Positions 27,422 to 36,596 of a stretch of 64,000 nt of DNA are shown here, piece after piece; the stretch's first letter is position 1; every line of letters starts with the position of its first letter. A model generated the notes under the pieces. It saw only the letters and a list, made by a program, of their open reading frames with translations. It was not told where the DNA came from and did no database searches. A program made the position numbers and the translations under genes. Source of the DNA: Thermoleophilia bacterium (GTDB lineage Bacteria; Actinomycetota; Thermoleophilia; RBG-16-64-13); contig JAOSKU010000001.1 of assembly GCA_027493445.1 (NCBI GenBank), positions 1,042,501-1,106,500 on the forward strand. The letters run 5' to 3'.

Positions 27422-28395
27422 GCCGCGAGCCAGTCTTCGAGGGTCGTATGCCGAGCCGCGCGGGCTTCCCCCGTGATTTCCCGGCGGATCTCCCCTAGAG
27501 TACCGTAGCGCTCGGCAAAGGCGTTGTGCTCGTGGATGCCTTCGAAGTTCTCCTGCCGCGCCACCAAGAACGCATCGTCAGGCAGATCGACGTACGCCTC
27601 CACTACGTTGAGCAGCATCTCGCGTACCACGTCCTCCACGAACCGCGGGTTGCGGTGGGCCTTGTCCACGACGTAGAACTCGTCCGGACGCTTGAGGAGC
27701 TCATAGGTCTCGGAGCTCATCGACCGTTCCACGATGTGGACGAGATCCTCGGCACGCAGCCGCTTCTCCGATCCAATCAGCAACGTTCCCCTGCCCCGCT
27801 GGTTGTGCGAAGCCATAGGAAGGACGCTCAGGATGCGATCCACCTGGCCCTCGGTGAAGCCATTCTCCATGAGAAGGTCCCCCGAGTGGCTCCTCATGAT
27901 CTCCTGCGCGCACGGGCAGACGGTCAACCCCTCCACCTCCACCCCAACCAGGAGACGGGTGCGCCCAGGTGTGGCGGCGGCAATCCCCAGCAAGGTGTAG
28001 AGCTCCTCTGTGAGCCTCCGCGTCACCGGAGTCTGCTTGATGATCGGGAAATGAGCCCGGATACGGACCTCGGAGCGCATGGCCCCCTGGGTCTCGACCA
28101 CCTGCTGAGCCATGCGACCCGCAAGCGACTCGATATCCGGAAACGGCTCCCAGCTCAGCTCCCCCGCCAGGCGCTCCACCACCTCGCTGAACCTTGACAT
28201 ATGCACACCGGCCTGGTCGGGATGCAGGTCGGCGAAGAGATCCAGCGTGGCATAGAAGAGCTGGGCCTCGTTCCCGTTCGCTATGCGAATGATCCGGCGC
28301 AGATTCGTAACTCCCGCCCGACTCAGGGCGGCAGGAACCGCGGGCTTGCCATTCTGGATGTCACGCTCCATTTTCGGCCCCAGACTCCAGTCCAT
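27418..28395 (-). CDS. mptA: GTP cyclohydrolase FolE2/MptA-type
   Basis: The 325-residue protein belongs to PF02649. It has the TVCPCAQEI segment with the metal-binding Cys, the SHNQRGRGTLLI motif and a C-terminal EHNAFAERYG. Enzymes of this family open the imidazole ring of GTP; MptA starts pterin synthesis for H4MPT, while FolE2 serves folate. The cluster context favours MptA. The ATG at 28395 lies just past the fhcA stop (28398-28400). The stop codon TAG is part of the CTAG target site of the IS701-type element. Confidence 0.82.
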   Translation of the reverse strand: MDWSLGPKMERDIQNGKPAVPAALSRAGVTNLRRIIRIANGNEAQLFYATLDLFADLHPDQAGVHMSRFSEVVERLAGELSWEPFPDIESLAGRMAQQVVETQGAMRSEVRIRAHFPIIKQTPVTRRLTEELYTLLGIAAATPGRTRLLVGVEVEGLTVCPCAQEIMRSHSGDLLMENGFTEGQVDRILSVLPMASHNQRGRGTLLIGSEKRLRAEDLVHIVERSMSSETYELLKRPDEFYVVDKAHRNPRFVEDVVREMLLNVVEAYVDLPDDAFLVARQENFEGIHEHNAFAERYGTLGEIRREITGEARAARHTTLEDWLAA

Positions 28396-28397
28396 GA

Positions 28398-30032
28398 TCA
28401 CCTGCAGGCAACCGCCTCTCCATGAGCCACCTGGTCCGAGGCCAGCGAGTAGTTTTCGAACGACACGGTGTAAGCCTGCTCGAAGTGTTTGCGAATGTCC
28501 TTCTCGATCCCCGGATCGTATGGCGGAGCCACGTAGAACGTGCGCCCGGGGGGATCCGCGACTACCATTCCATCCCGCGCCACCAACTCCCCTGCTTTGA
28601 AAACGTACCGGGGGCGGGCAAACATCTCCGCTTTGTCGTCCATTTCCTGGTAGACCGCGATGTCGGCGTCCGCGCCCACGCCCAGATGGCCCTTGTTCCT
28701 GAGGCCCAATGCCCTGGCCGGCCCCGCGCGGCTGATGATGGCGATCTCGCGCAAAGAGTACTCGCGGTCCAGCTCGTGCAGGAGGGCGCCCTTGCGAGCG
28801 CGGTTGTGGATGCTTTCCAAGACCTCCAACCGGTAGGCGCGGTCCATCAGCAGCTTGATCACGTGGGGATAGGACGTGAAGCATCCGGCGTTCGGATGGT
28901 CGGTGGTCAGGAAGACCCTCCACGGATCGTCGATGAGAAGGAACAGCTCCATCCCGGTGAGCCACATCACGGCGTTGATGGGGTTGGAACGCTTGTAGAG
29001 AATGGGGACGATTCCGCCTCCCGTTTCGCCCTCCACGTCGTCGTTCACCCATTTGCTCCCGGTCGCGCGGTGCAGGCTGTACTGGAGCGGCCCGTCGGAA
29101 GTCATGGTCGTGGCCGGGCCGAAGACCACCTGTCCCACGTCCACCGTCACCTCAGGGTTAGCGTTGACCGCCTCCGCCACCGCGGCGGCCTCCGACGAGT
29201 GGACCCTCCCCTTCCCCTTGCCGTAGCTCAGGAACTGGAGATGGCAGAGATGCGTCCGCCTTCCCGCGAGCGTCTCCATCGCCTCGATGGTCGTACGGGC
29301 GCTGCTGCTCCTTCCCAGATTGATACCATGGATGTGGGGGGCGTGAGGCAGGCCGAGCTCGTCGTTGATCCAGGCCACGGTCTCCAGTATCTGCCGAGGG
29401 GTGACCCCGAAGCCGAGCACCTCGTCGTCGAGCTCGCCGACGTTGCGCCCCCACTTCCAGTTCTCCACGCCGCCCGGATTGACGATCTTGATGGCGTATC
29501 CCTTGCTGACCCCCAAGAGCCAGGCCACGTAGTCGCGCGCCGCCTCTCGACGACCGTCGCGAATGCACTTCATGAGGAAATGGTTGTTGCCCATCGTGAT
29601 GAAAGCACCCTTGTCGAGAATGGGCACATCCGCCAGCTCCTCGTGGGTGTGCCGGGCGACCAGGGGGGCGGTGGCAGCCTCCATCACCGTTGTGTAACCC
29701 ATCTCCGCGTAGAGGTACCCGGTCAGATGGGTGGTGGGAACCGTCCGCCCCGAACCGGAGCGAAAGACCCCGGTACGCGCGCGCTCGGCGCCGCGATGGT
29801 CTTCCGGGCGGAGCTTCCGGCCGGCATTCACCTTGGCCCCTACGAGGTGGCTGTGGATGTCCACCCCGCCGGGCATGACCACCAGACCGGCGGCGTCGAT
29901 GATCTCCGCTCGGTCCGGGTCCACCTCCTCGGGCGAAACGACGCGACCGTCCTTCGCCCAGATGTCCCGTATCTCGCCGTCGCCACCGTTCTGCGGGTCG
30001 TAGACCCGACCGCCGAGCACTCCCAGCATCAC
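28398..30032 (-). CDS. fhcA: formylmethanofuran dehydrogenase subunit A (amidohydrolase)
   Basis: The 544-residue amidohydrolase-fold protein has the FwdA/FhcA zinc motifs: GGVDIHSHLVG, the lysine segment YAIKIVNPGGVENWKWG, APHIHGINLG, HLCHLQFLSYG and LTTDHPNAGCFTSYP with the catalytic Asp. It hydrolyses formyl-methanofuran to formate, or condenses formate in the opposite direction. The GTG at 30032 overlaps the fhcB stop; an ATG at 30029 is equally possible. Confidence 0.93.
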   Translation of the reverse strand: MMLGVLGGRVYDPQNGGDGEIRDIWAKDGRVVSPEEVDPDRAEIIDAAGLVVMPGGVDIHSHLVGAKVNAGRKLRPEDHRGAERARTGVFRSGSGRTVPTTHLTGYLYAEMGYTTVMEAATAPLVARHTHEELADVPILDKGAFITMGNNHFLMKCIRDGRREAARDYVAWLLGVSKGYAIKIVNPGGVENWKWGRNVGELDDEVLGFGVTPRQILETVAWINDELGLPHAPHIHGINLGRSSSARTTIEAMETLAGRRTHLCHLQFLSYGKGKGRVHSSEAAAVAEAVNANPEVTVDVGQVVFGPATTMTSDGPLQYSLHRATGSKWVNDDVEGETGGGIVPILYKRSNPINAVMWLTGMELFLLIDDPWRVFLTTDHPNAGCFTSYPHVIKLLMDRAYRLEVLESIHNRARKGALLHELDREYSLREIAIISRAGPARALGLRNKGHLGVGADADIAVYQEMDDKAEMFARPRYVFKAGELVARDGMVVADPPGRTFYVAPPYDPGIEKDIRKHFEQAYTVSFENYSLASDQVAHGEAVACR

Positions 30033-31297
30033 GTCACCGCCTCGATGATCCGATCCAGGATCTCCTCGTCCGTCGGACGGCCCGATGCGAAGAGGCGATG
30101 CAGTGGTATGGGCACGTTGTCCATCCGGTAAGCCGTACCCGCCGCGTCGAGCCCGTACGACGCGGTGGGGAAGACCACCTGGGCAATGGACGCGGTCAGG
30201 CTCGGGGTGGGATCCAGCAGGATCGTGGGAATATGCTCCAGATGCTCCGCGGCCGCCCGCGGAAGATGGGCCACCGGGTCGGAGGCGACAATGAGAGCCG
30301 CGTCCGCCTCCCCGCGAGCCAGCACATCAACGGCACTGAACTCGCCGGGCCCGAACTGAGGATACCCGCGGGCAAAGCTCACGGCGAAGGGGTAGCCGCT
30401 CGACCAGGTCAGCACCTGGTCCGCCCCCGCCACGTTTCCGTGTCCCCTCATCGGGATAACCGAGAATCGGGTGTACGTGTTGAGCTCGGCGACCAGGGAG
30501 AACAGCTCCCCGACGTTCAGATGCCGTCCCCGGCTCATCGTGAGACCCATGCCCATGAACACCACACCGTACCGGCACGCCTTCATGGTCCGCACCAGAT
30601 CTCTCAGCTGAGACACGGGGATCCCCCCGATGGCCGCGGCCTCGACATCCTCTCCTCTCGCCAGGTACCGGAGCGCAGTGAGCACTTCGAAATCCGCTCC
30701 GGCGTTCACTTGGAGGAAGTGGTCGGCCTGCTTGGAACTGCCGGTGGGACGCACGTCGACCACGACCACAGTCCTATCCGCCCGGCCGTTCGGCGTGAGG
30801 GCGCCTGCCGGCGTGAGCGAGAAGCGGCCAAAGTGGCGAGGGTGGGAGGCCGCGGGGTTGCAGCCCCAGAAGACGATCAGGTCCGCCCGATCGCGCACCT
30901 CGCCCAACGTGCACGTGGCTTCGCCCACCGCCTGCATCGCCAACCCCGTGGGGCCGTGACACACCGACGACGTGGTATCGATAATGGCACCGAGGCGATC
31001 AGCCAATTTCACCGCTTTCCTCTGAGCCTCGATGGCCGTGGAGCTGAGTCCGTAGATGAGCGGGCTGTCGGCCTCGTTCAAGATGGCGGCCGCCGCCCCT
31101 ACGGCCTGCTCCCAATCGACCTCTCGGCCCGCGACCACGGGTCGCCGCACTTCAGGGTCGTATTCGTCGAGAACGCCCCGTCCGACCACGCACGCTCCGC
31201 GAACACCTGCGATCCGGGATCCTTCGACCTCGACGACAATGTCGTCACAGACGCAGCCGCAGAAGGTGCACGCAATGTGCTCGACCATGGTGGTCAT
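30029..31297 (-). CDS. fhcB: formylmethanofuran dehydrogenase subunit B, metal-site residues retained
   Basis: The 422-residue protein is of the FwdB/FmdB type. An N-terminal 4Fe-4S motif is present (Cys10, Cys13 and nearby Cys15/Cys17 in CTFCGCVCDDI), and TTSSVCHGPT supplies Cys113 at the position that ligates W or Mo in FwdB. Further family segments are FWGCNPAASHPRHFGRFS and GMGLTMSRGRH. In the archaeal complex this subunit carries the bis-pyranopterin metal centre that reduces CO2 or oxidises formate. Retention of these residues plus a separate FwdD-like gene just upstream (31626-31294) suggests an active metal centre. The ATG at 31297 overlaps the fwdD stop as ATGA. Confidence 0.9.
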   Translation of the reverse strand: MTTMVEHIACTFCGCVCDDIVVEVEGSRIAGVRGACVVGRGVLDEYDPEVRRPVVAGREVDWEQAVGAAAAILNEADSPLIYGLSSTAIEAQRKAVKLADRLGAIIDTTSSVCHGPTGLAMQAVGEATCTLGEVRDRADLIVFWGCNPAASHPRHFGRFSLTPAGALTPNGRADRTVVVVDVRPTGSSKQADHFLQVNAGADFEVLTALRYLARGEDVEAAAIGGIPVSQLRDLVRTMKACRYGVVFMGMGLTMSRGRHLNVGELFSLVAELNTYTRFSVIPMRGHGNVAGADQVLTWSSGYPFAVSFARGYPQFGPGEFSAVDVLARGEADAALIVASDPVAHLPRAAAEHLEHIPTILLDPTPSLTASIAQVVFPTASYGLDAAGTAYRMDNVPIPLHRLFASGRPTDEEILDRIIEAVT

Positions 31298-31626
31298 GCG
31301 GGCTCCACCGTGACCTCCGACCCCTTGAAGGATGGCATTCCCGTCCCGTGAGTCTCGGCTTCGACAAGCATGTTCGCGGAAGCTCCCATGGGGACGAAAA
31401 CGAGTCCCGGAGGCAGGGAACCCGCCTTGGCGATCAGCTCCACCTCTCCAGCCACCGTATGCAATCGAACGAGTCCCCCGTCCTGGATCCGCAGGCGGGT
31501 CATGTCGTCCGGGTTCATCTCGACGAGCTCCGTGGCGCACCGATACTCTTTCGAGGCTTTTCCTTTGTGCATGCCGATCGCCTGTTCACGCGTGCGCCCG
31601 GTGATCAAGGTGAGTCGTCCGCCCAA
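31294..31626 (-). CDS. fwdD: formylmethanofuran dehydrogenase subunit D-like (molybdopterin-binding)
   Basis: The roughly 110-residue protein matches the molydopterin-dinucleotide-binding domain of FwdD/FmdD: LITGRTREQAIGMHKGK, ELVEMNPDDMTRL, and the end VFVPMGASANMLVEAETHGT followed by GMPSFKG. In archaea FwdD completes the W/Mo-pterin site together with FwdB. The TTG at 31626 is chosen because GGGAGGAG lies four bases before it; the frame is also open further upstream, inside the ATP-grasp gene. It overlaps fhcB by ATGA. Confidence 0.85.
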   Translation of the reverse strand: MGGRLTLITGRTREQAIGMHKGKASKEYRCATELVEMNPDDMTRLRIQDGGLVRLHTVAGEVELIAKAGSLPPGLVFVPMGASANMLVEAETHGTGMPSFKGSEVTVEPA

Positions 31627-32781
31627 AGCACTCCTCCCTTTCGTCCTCGATTTCCCCATACACGGCCGTCGCGTGAAGGAGAAGGCCGTCGAGGCACACC
31701 CGTCTCTCCCGTCCTTCAGCGAATACGGTGCAGACCGGGTAACCGGCCTGGATTCGCTGGCCCGGAAACGGAACATCACGCCGGCCCCGCTCGATCCACC
31801 GGTCTGTGCATCCGACGGTCACCGCGCGTCTCGCGTACACGATGCCCTTGCCGAAGAACCCGTCACGTAGGCGCTCGCCCAAGGAGAACTCCGGCAGCCG
31901 GCCGGCAAGCCCTTCAAGGTGCAGAGAGAACACATTCAACCCATAGGCGCGCTCCACCAGCTCCATCGAGGCGCTGTAGCGCGGGTTCACTTCCACCAGG
32001 TAAGGGCACAGAGCGCCGTCCGGCCCTCTGCCCACGATGAGGTCCACCCCGTTGACTCCCCGCAGCTCGAAACGACCGGTCAGCCGAGCGACCATCTCCT
32101 CGACCCGCCGCAGGAGAAGACCTCGGTCCGCGAGGGCAAGACTCAGCGGGAGTATGTTGCCGCTCCAGGAGAATCCAGAGGCGCCCAGCTCGGCGCGCCC
32201 GATCAGCTGCTCCGTCAGGCCGATGACTCGGCTGTCGCGGCCGTTGGCCACGAATGACACAGAGGCGGGGCAACCCTCCAACTCTGCCTGCAGGATGCGT
32301 GAGGCGTCCAGCGGCTGCTCGTCCCATGGCCGGGTACCGTGCCCCCTCCGCTCCGGACCGGCTTGGATAGCCAGCGAACGCCCGGTAAGGCCTCCCGTTC
32401 CTGTCCGGGAAACAGCACGGCGGGATGCGGAATCCCCTGCTCCCGGCAGAACCGCCCCAGCGTCCTCCAATCGCGTACCTGCCGCACGACGCCCGGGCTG
32501 TTGCCGAGCACGGTCCGCCCCTGTCCCAAAGTCTTCACGATCTCAGGGTGATTCTCGAGATTGGCGCAGTAGACCACCGCTGCGGTTTTCGTGCGCCGGG
32601 CGGCCTCGGCCAGCCCCTCGGCGGTTGGCGGGAGGTGGAGGTCCCTCCGCAAGGCGTAGCTCTCCACGAGCCGCCCTTGGTCTCGATCCCCAAAGTAGTC
32701 AACGGCGACAATGTCATGCCCAGTGCGCACAGCCGAATCGGCCAGAGCCCGGGTGCTGACACCGAGAAGAAGGATGCGCAC
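31586..32781 (-). CDS. ATP-grasp protein of the H4MPT cluster, apparent frameshift
   Basis: The N-terminal domain (MRILLLGVSTRALADSAVRT) resembles the pre-ATP-grasp Rossmann fold. After RWLSKPVRSGGG the frame breaks and resumes as HGTRPWDEQPLDASRILQAE with the ATP-grasp C-terminal features YLVEVNPRYSASMELVERA and GFFGKGIVYA. One additional base in the C run at 32342-32346 restores continuity, giving about 398 residues. ATP-grasp proteins of this plan accompany H4MPT genes in methylotrophs, but the substrate is unknown. Its GTG overlaps the mtdB stop by one base (TAGTG) and its 3' end overlaps fwdD by 41 bases. Confidence 0.75.
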
Positions 32782-33640
32782 TACCTACCCAGCTCCTTCG
32801 CCAGCTGGACGATCGTCTCGGCGTCGAGCACCAAGTCGTTCTGCTCGAAGAGCCGGGCGATGCACCGGCGATGCACCTTCATCTTGAAATCGCCGATCCC
32901 AATGGCCCCGTACAGCTTCTTCCCCTCGATCTCTTCTCCGTCCCAGGTGGTCTCGGTGCCCTCGACACCCAGAGGCGGCACCGCGTTGACATCGGCTATG
33001 GCCCGCAAGGTCGCGTGGGTTTTCCAGACCCCCTCCTCCATCAGGGTCACTCCGGCCGCGCCCGCGCACAGTACGGCGTGAGCGCCCTCCAAGACACGCC
33101 GCGTGGCCCTGGTATCGGCCACCGCCGCGGGAGTCATGCGCACGCCGAAGCGTTCCTCGATCGCAGCGCAAACGCTCTCCGCCCGCCCCAAAGTCCTGGA
33201 TGTCAGAGTCACCTCCGCCCCTTCTTTCGCCAGAAGCGCGGCGGCCCTTTGACCGACCGGCCCGGTACCCGCGAGCACCACGGCCTTCTTCCCTGCGAGG
33301 GCGCCTTCCGACAGGATCTTCACAACGGCCGCCGTGGCCGTCGTGTTGCACCCGTTGGCGTCGAGCATGACCGACACCCGCAAGGGGCCGAAGAAGGCGT
33401 TCCGGGCCTCCTCCAGCATGGCCTCCCCTTTGGCGACATCGGTCCCCCGACGAAAACAGCCGAGTTCTTCAAGTCGCCGACCCCTCTGGTGAACATCGCG
33501 CCATAGACGAGATCCCGAACCTCGTCCGGTTCGACTCCCCCGTACTGAAGCAGCACGTCCGCTCCGGCGTCGTAGGCCGTGATGGCGTCGAACACGCTGG
33601 GCGCGCGATCACTGTCCAGCTGAAGCAGGATCTTTCTCAT
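32781..33640 (-). CDS. mtdB: NAD(P)-dependent methylene-H4MPT dehydrogenase MtdB, apparent frameshift
   Basis: The N-terminal part (MRKILLQLDSDRAPSVFDAI, DVLLQYGGV, MFTRGVGDLKNSAVFVGG) and the C-terminal part (MLDANGCNTTATAAVVKIL, nucleotide-binding VVLAGTGPVGQRAAALLA, SRTLGRAES) together form a complete MtdB of about 286 residues. They lie in different frames and join as VGG-T-DVAKGEAMLEEA if the C run at 33444-33448 has six bases. MtdB oxidises methylene-H4MPT with NAD+ or NADP+. It is the first gene of the minus-strand C1 operon and has GGAGGT nine bases before its ATG. Confidence 0.88.
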
Positions 33641-33664
33641 CGAAGACTACCTCCCTGGCCTCCA

Positions 33665-33726
33665 AGAGCTCGTTTCAACACGAAGCCGTAGCCGCTGTGG
33701 CCGCACCGGGCGATGCGAGGCGGCGC
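33665..33726. repeat. truncated copy of the dispersed GCATCGC repeat
   Basis: This 60-base stretch reads like the distal end of the dispersed element (compare 57950-58020): GAAGCC-N-GTAGCCGC..., then GGGCGATGCG. The rest of the element is missing. It sits between the divergent mtdB and DUF447 genes, within the mtdB leader region. Confidence 0.5.
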
Positions 33727-33803
33727 CGTCCAGTGAGCAGCCGGGCTGTATACTTCCCGACTGCAGTGTAAGAGTGTGCCTTTGACACGACGGAGGATTG
33801 AAC

Positions 33804-34391
33804 ATGGGCCATCTCCAGGAGCTCGGAATGCGGCAAGGATGGACCTACGAAACGATCGTATCCACTTTCTCGCATGAAGTGCCACACGCAGCTCCCATTG
33901 GTGTTTGGACAGAACAATTCAATGAACTCCACATGGAGATATATGATTCATCGCATACTCTACGTAACATACTCGACACTGGGCATTTCGTTGCCAACTT
34001 CCCGCCGGATGTTGCCCTCATCCACGCCGCTCTCTTCCACTCCGCACAGCTCACCTTCGAACCTGCCCATGAGATCGCGTCACCCCTGCTGTGCGGCTCC
34101 TCGGCCGCAGTGGAGCTCGTCCTCCGCCAAGCAAGCCCGCTGCCCGGCCGCACGCGCATCACAGGCATGGCCGTTCATGTGCATACGCGCGAGGACATCA
34201 GACTGCTGAATCGAGCGGAGGGTCTGCTACTGGAAAGCCTCATCATCACAACCCGCCTGCCACACCTGGACAACACCGCGGCCCGGGGGACTCTTGCTGA
34301 GAACTACCGGGTGATACGCAAGGTCGCCCCGCGCTCCCACTACGAGGAAGCCATGGCAGACGTTCTCCGGAACGTCGACGTGCCATCATGA
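33804..34391 (+). CDS. DUF447-family protein of C1 clusters
   Basis: The roughly 195-residue protein starts MGHLQELGMRQGWTYETIVS and has APIGVWTE, TGHFVANFPPDV and HYEEAMADVL segments of the DUF447 family, a flavin-reductase-like split-barrel fold found in methanogens and H4MPT-containing bacteria. Function is unknown, though an FMN-binding role is suggested by fold. It is the only plus-strand gene in this stretch, has lower GC than its neighbours and carries a GGAGG site seven bases before its ATG. Its 3' end overlaps the beta-RFAP synthase stop on the other strand. Confidence 0.72.
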   Translation: MGHLQELGMRQGWTYETIVSTFSHEVPHAAPIGVWTEQFNELHMEIYDSSHTLRNILDTGHFVANFPPDVALIHAALFHSAQLTFEPAHEIASPLLCGSSAAVELVLRQASPLPGRTRITGMAVHVHTREDIRLLNRAEGLLLESLIITTRLPHLDNTAARGTLAENYRVIRKVAPRSHYEEAMADVLRNVDVPS

Positions 34392-35354
34392 CCCCTCCCT
34401 CTCAGTCTCCACCTTGGCTCCCCTGTTGCGCCCATGGGCGATGAAAACGGAGCCTCCGTCCCGCCTCTCGTCCAGAGCTCGGCGCACCTCTTTCTCTACC
34501 GGGATGGCGCGCACCTCGTCCACCAGCCCGTAGACTGATGGCCCCCACGAGCTCTGTCCTGCCCCGTGAGCCCCTGCCTGCAGCATCACATCTATGATCT
34601 CGCTCGCCTCACCCTGGCCGTAGATCCCGCCCTGCACCTCGGCGAAATATTGCCCCGTTTTCCGATCGATAGCCGTCAGTGCGCAGCCGAACTCCTCTAT
34701 GTCTTGCTCGATGAGAGCCGGCATCAGTTTGAGCAGGGTCAGCCTGCATATCTCTTCCGATATCCTGGCGGGCGGTGCGAGCGCCCTGAACACACCTTCT
34801 TCATCCGGTCCGTTGAGGCCGTGCCGCGCGCCAGGGACGGCGACCACGAAGCACCATCCGGGGGGAAAGTCCCTACGGAACACGACTGTCGGCGTCTTAC
34901 GGAGACCGTGGTCGCCTTTCTTGCGCCCGGCATCGACGACAAAACCGCCGGTCTCGAAAGCCGCGATCCCGACTCCCGATCGCCTTCCCCTCCCCAGGGC
35001 GCTTGCCAGGTCGTGCACCTGGGCCCGTACGCCACACACTCTGGCAAGCCCCATCCCGATCGCCAGCGCCAGTTGCGTTCCGGATCCCAAACCCACGTGT
35101 TCGGGGATTCTTTCGCGGATCTGAATGGTGACTCGAGGTTCGACCGAATAGAGCTCGCAGAAGCGAACCACATACGCCCGTATCTGTTCTGCATTCGCCC
35201 CCTCGACCTCCAGGCTGTCATGGTTCTCTATCACCACGGTCGTCCTTGGAGAATCCAAGGCTACGCCCATGCTTCCGTAGCACCGACCGAAGCCGTCGCT
35301 CATATTGGTAAACCCAATATGCAGCCTACCGCCGGTCGCGACGGAAACCCTCAT
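34386..35354 (-). CDS. beta-ribofuranosylaminobenzene 5'-phosphate synthase
   Basis: The 322-residue GHMP-kinase-like protein has the ATP-loop motif PEHVGLGSGTQLALAIG, an N-terminal ATGGRLHIGF and a C-terminal AGAHGAGQSSWGPSVYGLVD. It condenses 4-hydroxybenzoate or 4-aminobenzoate with PRPP in the committed step of methanopterin synthesis. The ATG at 35354 overlaps the upstream flavoprotein stop as TAATG, which rules out the longer in-frame start at 35381. Confidence 0.9.
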   Translation of the reverse strand: MRVSVATGGRLHIGFTNMSDGFGRCYGSMGVALDSPRTTVVIENHDSLEVEGANAEQIRAYVVRFCELYSVEPRVTIQIRERIPEHVGLGSGTQLALAIGMGLARVCGVRAQVHDLASALGRGRRSGVGIAAFETGGFVVDAGRKKGDHGLRKTPTVVFRRDFPPGWCFVVAVPGARHGLNGPDEEGVFRALAPPARISEEICRLTLLKLMPALIEQDIEEFGCALTAIDRKTGQYFAEVQGGIYGQGEASEIIDVMLQAGAHGAGQSSWGPSVYGLVDEVRAIPVEKEVRRALDERRDGGSVFIAHGRNRGAKVETEREGS

Positions 35355-35917
35355 TACTCCGCTGATAGTCGGCGAGCGCATTCTTTCAGAGCATCCTCTA
35401 TCTCTTCGGGACCCGCAAGAACTCGTATGCCGTCCATCGAGGCTAGCTTTCGCGCATTGTCGATGTCCACCGGCCGGATCTTGAGCTCAAGTTTCTCCCC
35501 TCCGGGCAGCCTCGTGATCGTTGTCCCTCCGCGTTGATCGACGGGCATTATGTATATGGGCGTGGCGACCTTGTTTGTCTGTGCCACCGCGTTCGAAATG
35601 ATAGAATCAGCTATGCCATGAACGATCTTTGCGACCGTGTTAGCGGTAGCGGGGGCTACCAATAAACAATCAAACCCACCTGTCTGTAACTTACCCACCA
35701 CGAAAGGTGTATTGGCATCCTCTTCCTTGAGCACATGGTCTGCCATATGTTCTAGCTCATCCCACAGCTTATACCAACGCACAACCTTTACAGCGGCCTT
35801 CGAAAGCACTGCGGTTATCCGAATATCCGGGCTCTTCTTCACGGTGGACATCACAGAGAAAGTCTCCGGAAGAAGATCCCCGGATCCCGTAATTCCCCAA
35901 GCCAGCTTGAGAGACAT
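35354..35917 (-). CDS. DmrB/AfpA-type flavoprotein (dihydromethanopterin reductase-like)
   Basis: The 187-residue flavoprotein starts LAWGITGSGDLLPETF, with the phosphate-binding CLLVAPATANTVAKI and NAVAQTNKVATPIYIMP. It belongs to the HFCD-fold family of archaeoflavoprotein AfpA and dihydromethanopterin reductase DmrB. The DmrB role, reducing dihydromethanopterin to H4MPT, fits the co-transcribed beta-RFAP synthase. The iron-sulfur flavoprotein upstream could be its electron donor, as proposed for AfpA. Low-GC codon use is noticeable compared with the flanking genes. Confidence 0.8.
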   Translation of the reverse strand: MSLKLAWGITGSGDLLPETFSVMSTVKKSPDIRITAVLSKAAVKVVRWYKLWDELEHMADHVLKEEDANTPFVVGKLQTGGFDCLLVAPATANTVAKIVHGIADSIISNAVAQTNKVATPIYIMPVDQRGGTTITRLPGGEKLELKIRPVDIDNARKLASMDGIRVLAGPEEIEDALKECARRLSAE

Positions 35918-35940
35918 GGCATCGGCCTCCTCAGGGGCGC

Positions 35941-36552
35941 TCACACATTGAGCAGGCGCACAACTCCGACCATCCGGTCCACGACACGACGGATCGACGC
36001 CAGGCCTTCCTTGTCGGCTTTCGCGCCTTCCGCACCCTGGTCCTTGGACCACAGGGTAGCACCAAGGTTCGCACCGAAGGAGCCACCACCAACAGGGATC
36101 ATCTCGTTGATCAGGTAGAAATCGATCATGGAGTGAAGCACGTGCTCCTGACCCCCGGCCCGGTCACCGCCCACGGCGATGCCTGCTCCTACCTTGTTCT
36201 GGAAGACCTTCGGATTCTGCGCTACCAAGGCGCGACAGCGGTCGAGGATCGCCTTGAGTTGAGCCGTGATCTGTCCCTGATAGCACGGGCTTCCGAGAAT
36301 CCATGCATTCGCCCACTGCATCTTTGGATAGAGCTCGACCAGGTCGTCTTTCTGCACACAACCCTGCTGTTTCCTGATGCAGTAATCGCAGTGCCTACAG
36401 AACTTGACGACCTTCCTGCGAGCGCTGAAATACTCCACCGCGGCACCATGGTGCTCCTGAGCATAGGTCAGAGCTTCGTGGACGGCGTAGTCTGTGGACT
36501 CGAGCCGCGGACTTCCGCAAATGCCCAACACTCTGACACCGGCTTCGGTCAT
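35941..36552 (-). CDS. iron-sulfur flavoprotein (Isf-like)
   Basis: The 203-residue protein has an FMN-binding flavodoxin-like fold (VLGICGSPRLEST, WILGSPCYQGQITAQLKAILD) and a compact cluster motif Cys52-Cys55-Cys58-Cys65 (FCRHCDYCIRKQQGC), as in the Isf proteins of methanogens. Such proteins carry electrons between ferredoxin and flavin acceptors in anaerobes. The ATG at 36552 is preferred over an upstream in-frame start because the homologous part begins here. It precedes the DmrB-like gene by 23 bases. Confidence 0.82.
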   Translation of the reverse strand: MTEAGVRVLGICGSPRLESTDYAVHEALTYAQEHHGAAVEYFSARRKVVKFCRHCDYCIRKQQGCVQKDDLVELYPKMQWANAWILGSPCYQGQITAQLKAILDRCRALVAQNPKVFQNKVGAGIAVGGDRAGGQEHVLHSMIDFYLINEMIPVGGGSFGANLGATLWSKDQGAEGAKADKEGLASIRRVVDRMVGVVRLLNV

Positions 36553-36596
36553 CTCACCACCATTCTGCTTCCGGAGCGACGCCGGATCGGCCTGAG

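Noticed and set aside
28422..30131. A 569-codon plus-strand open frame
   Set aside because: It is fully antisense to fhcA, whose motifs are unambiguous.
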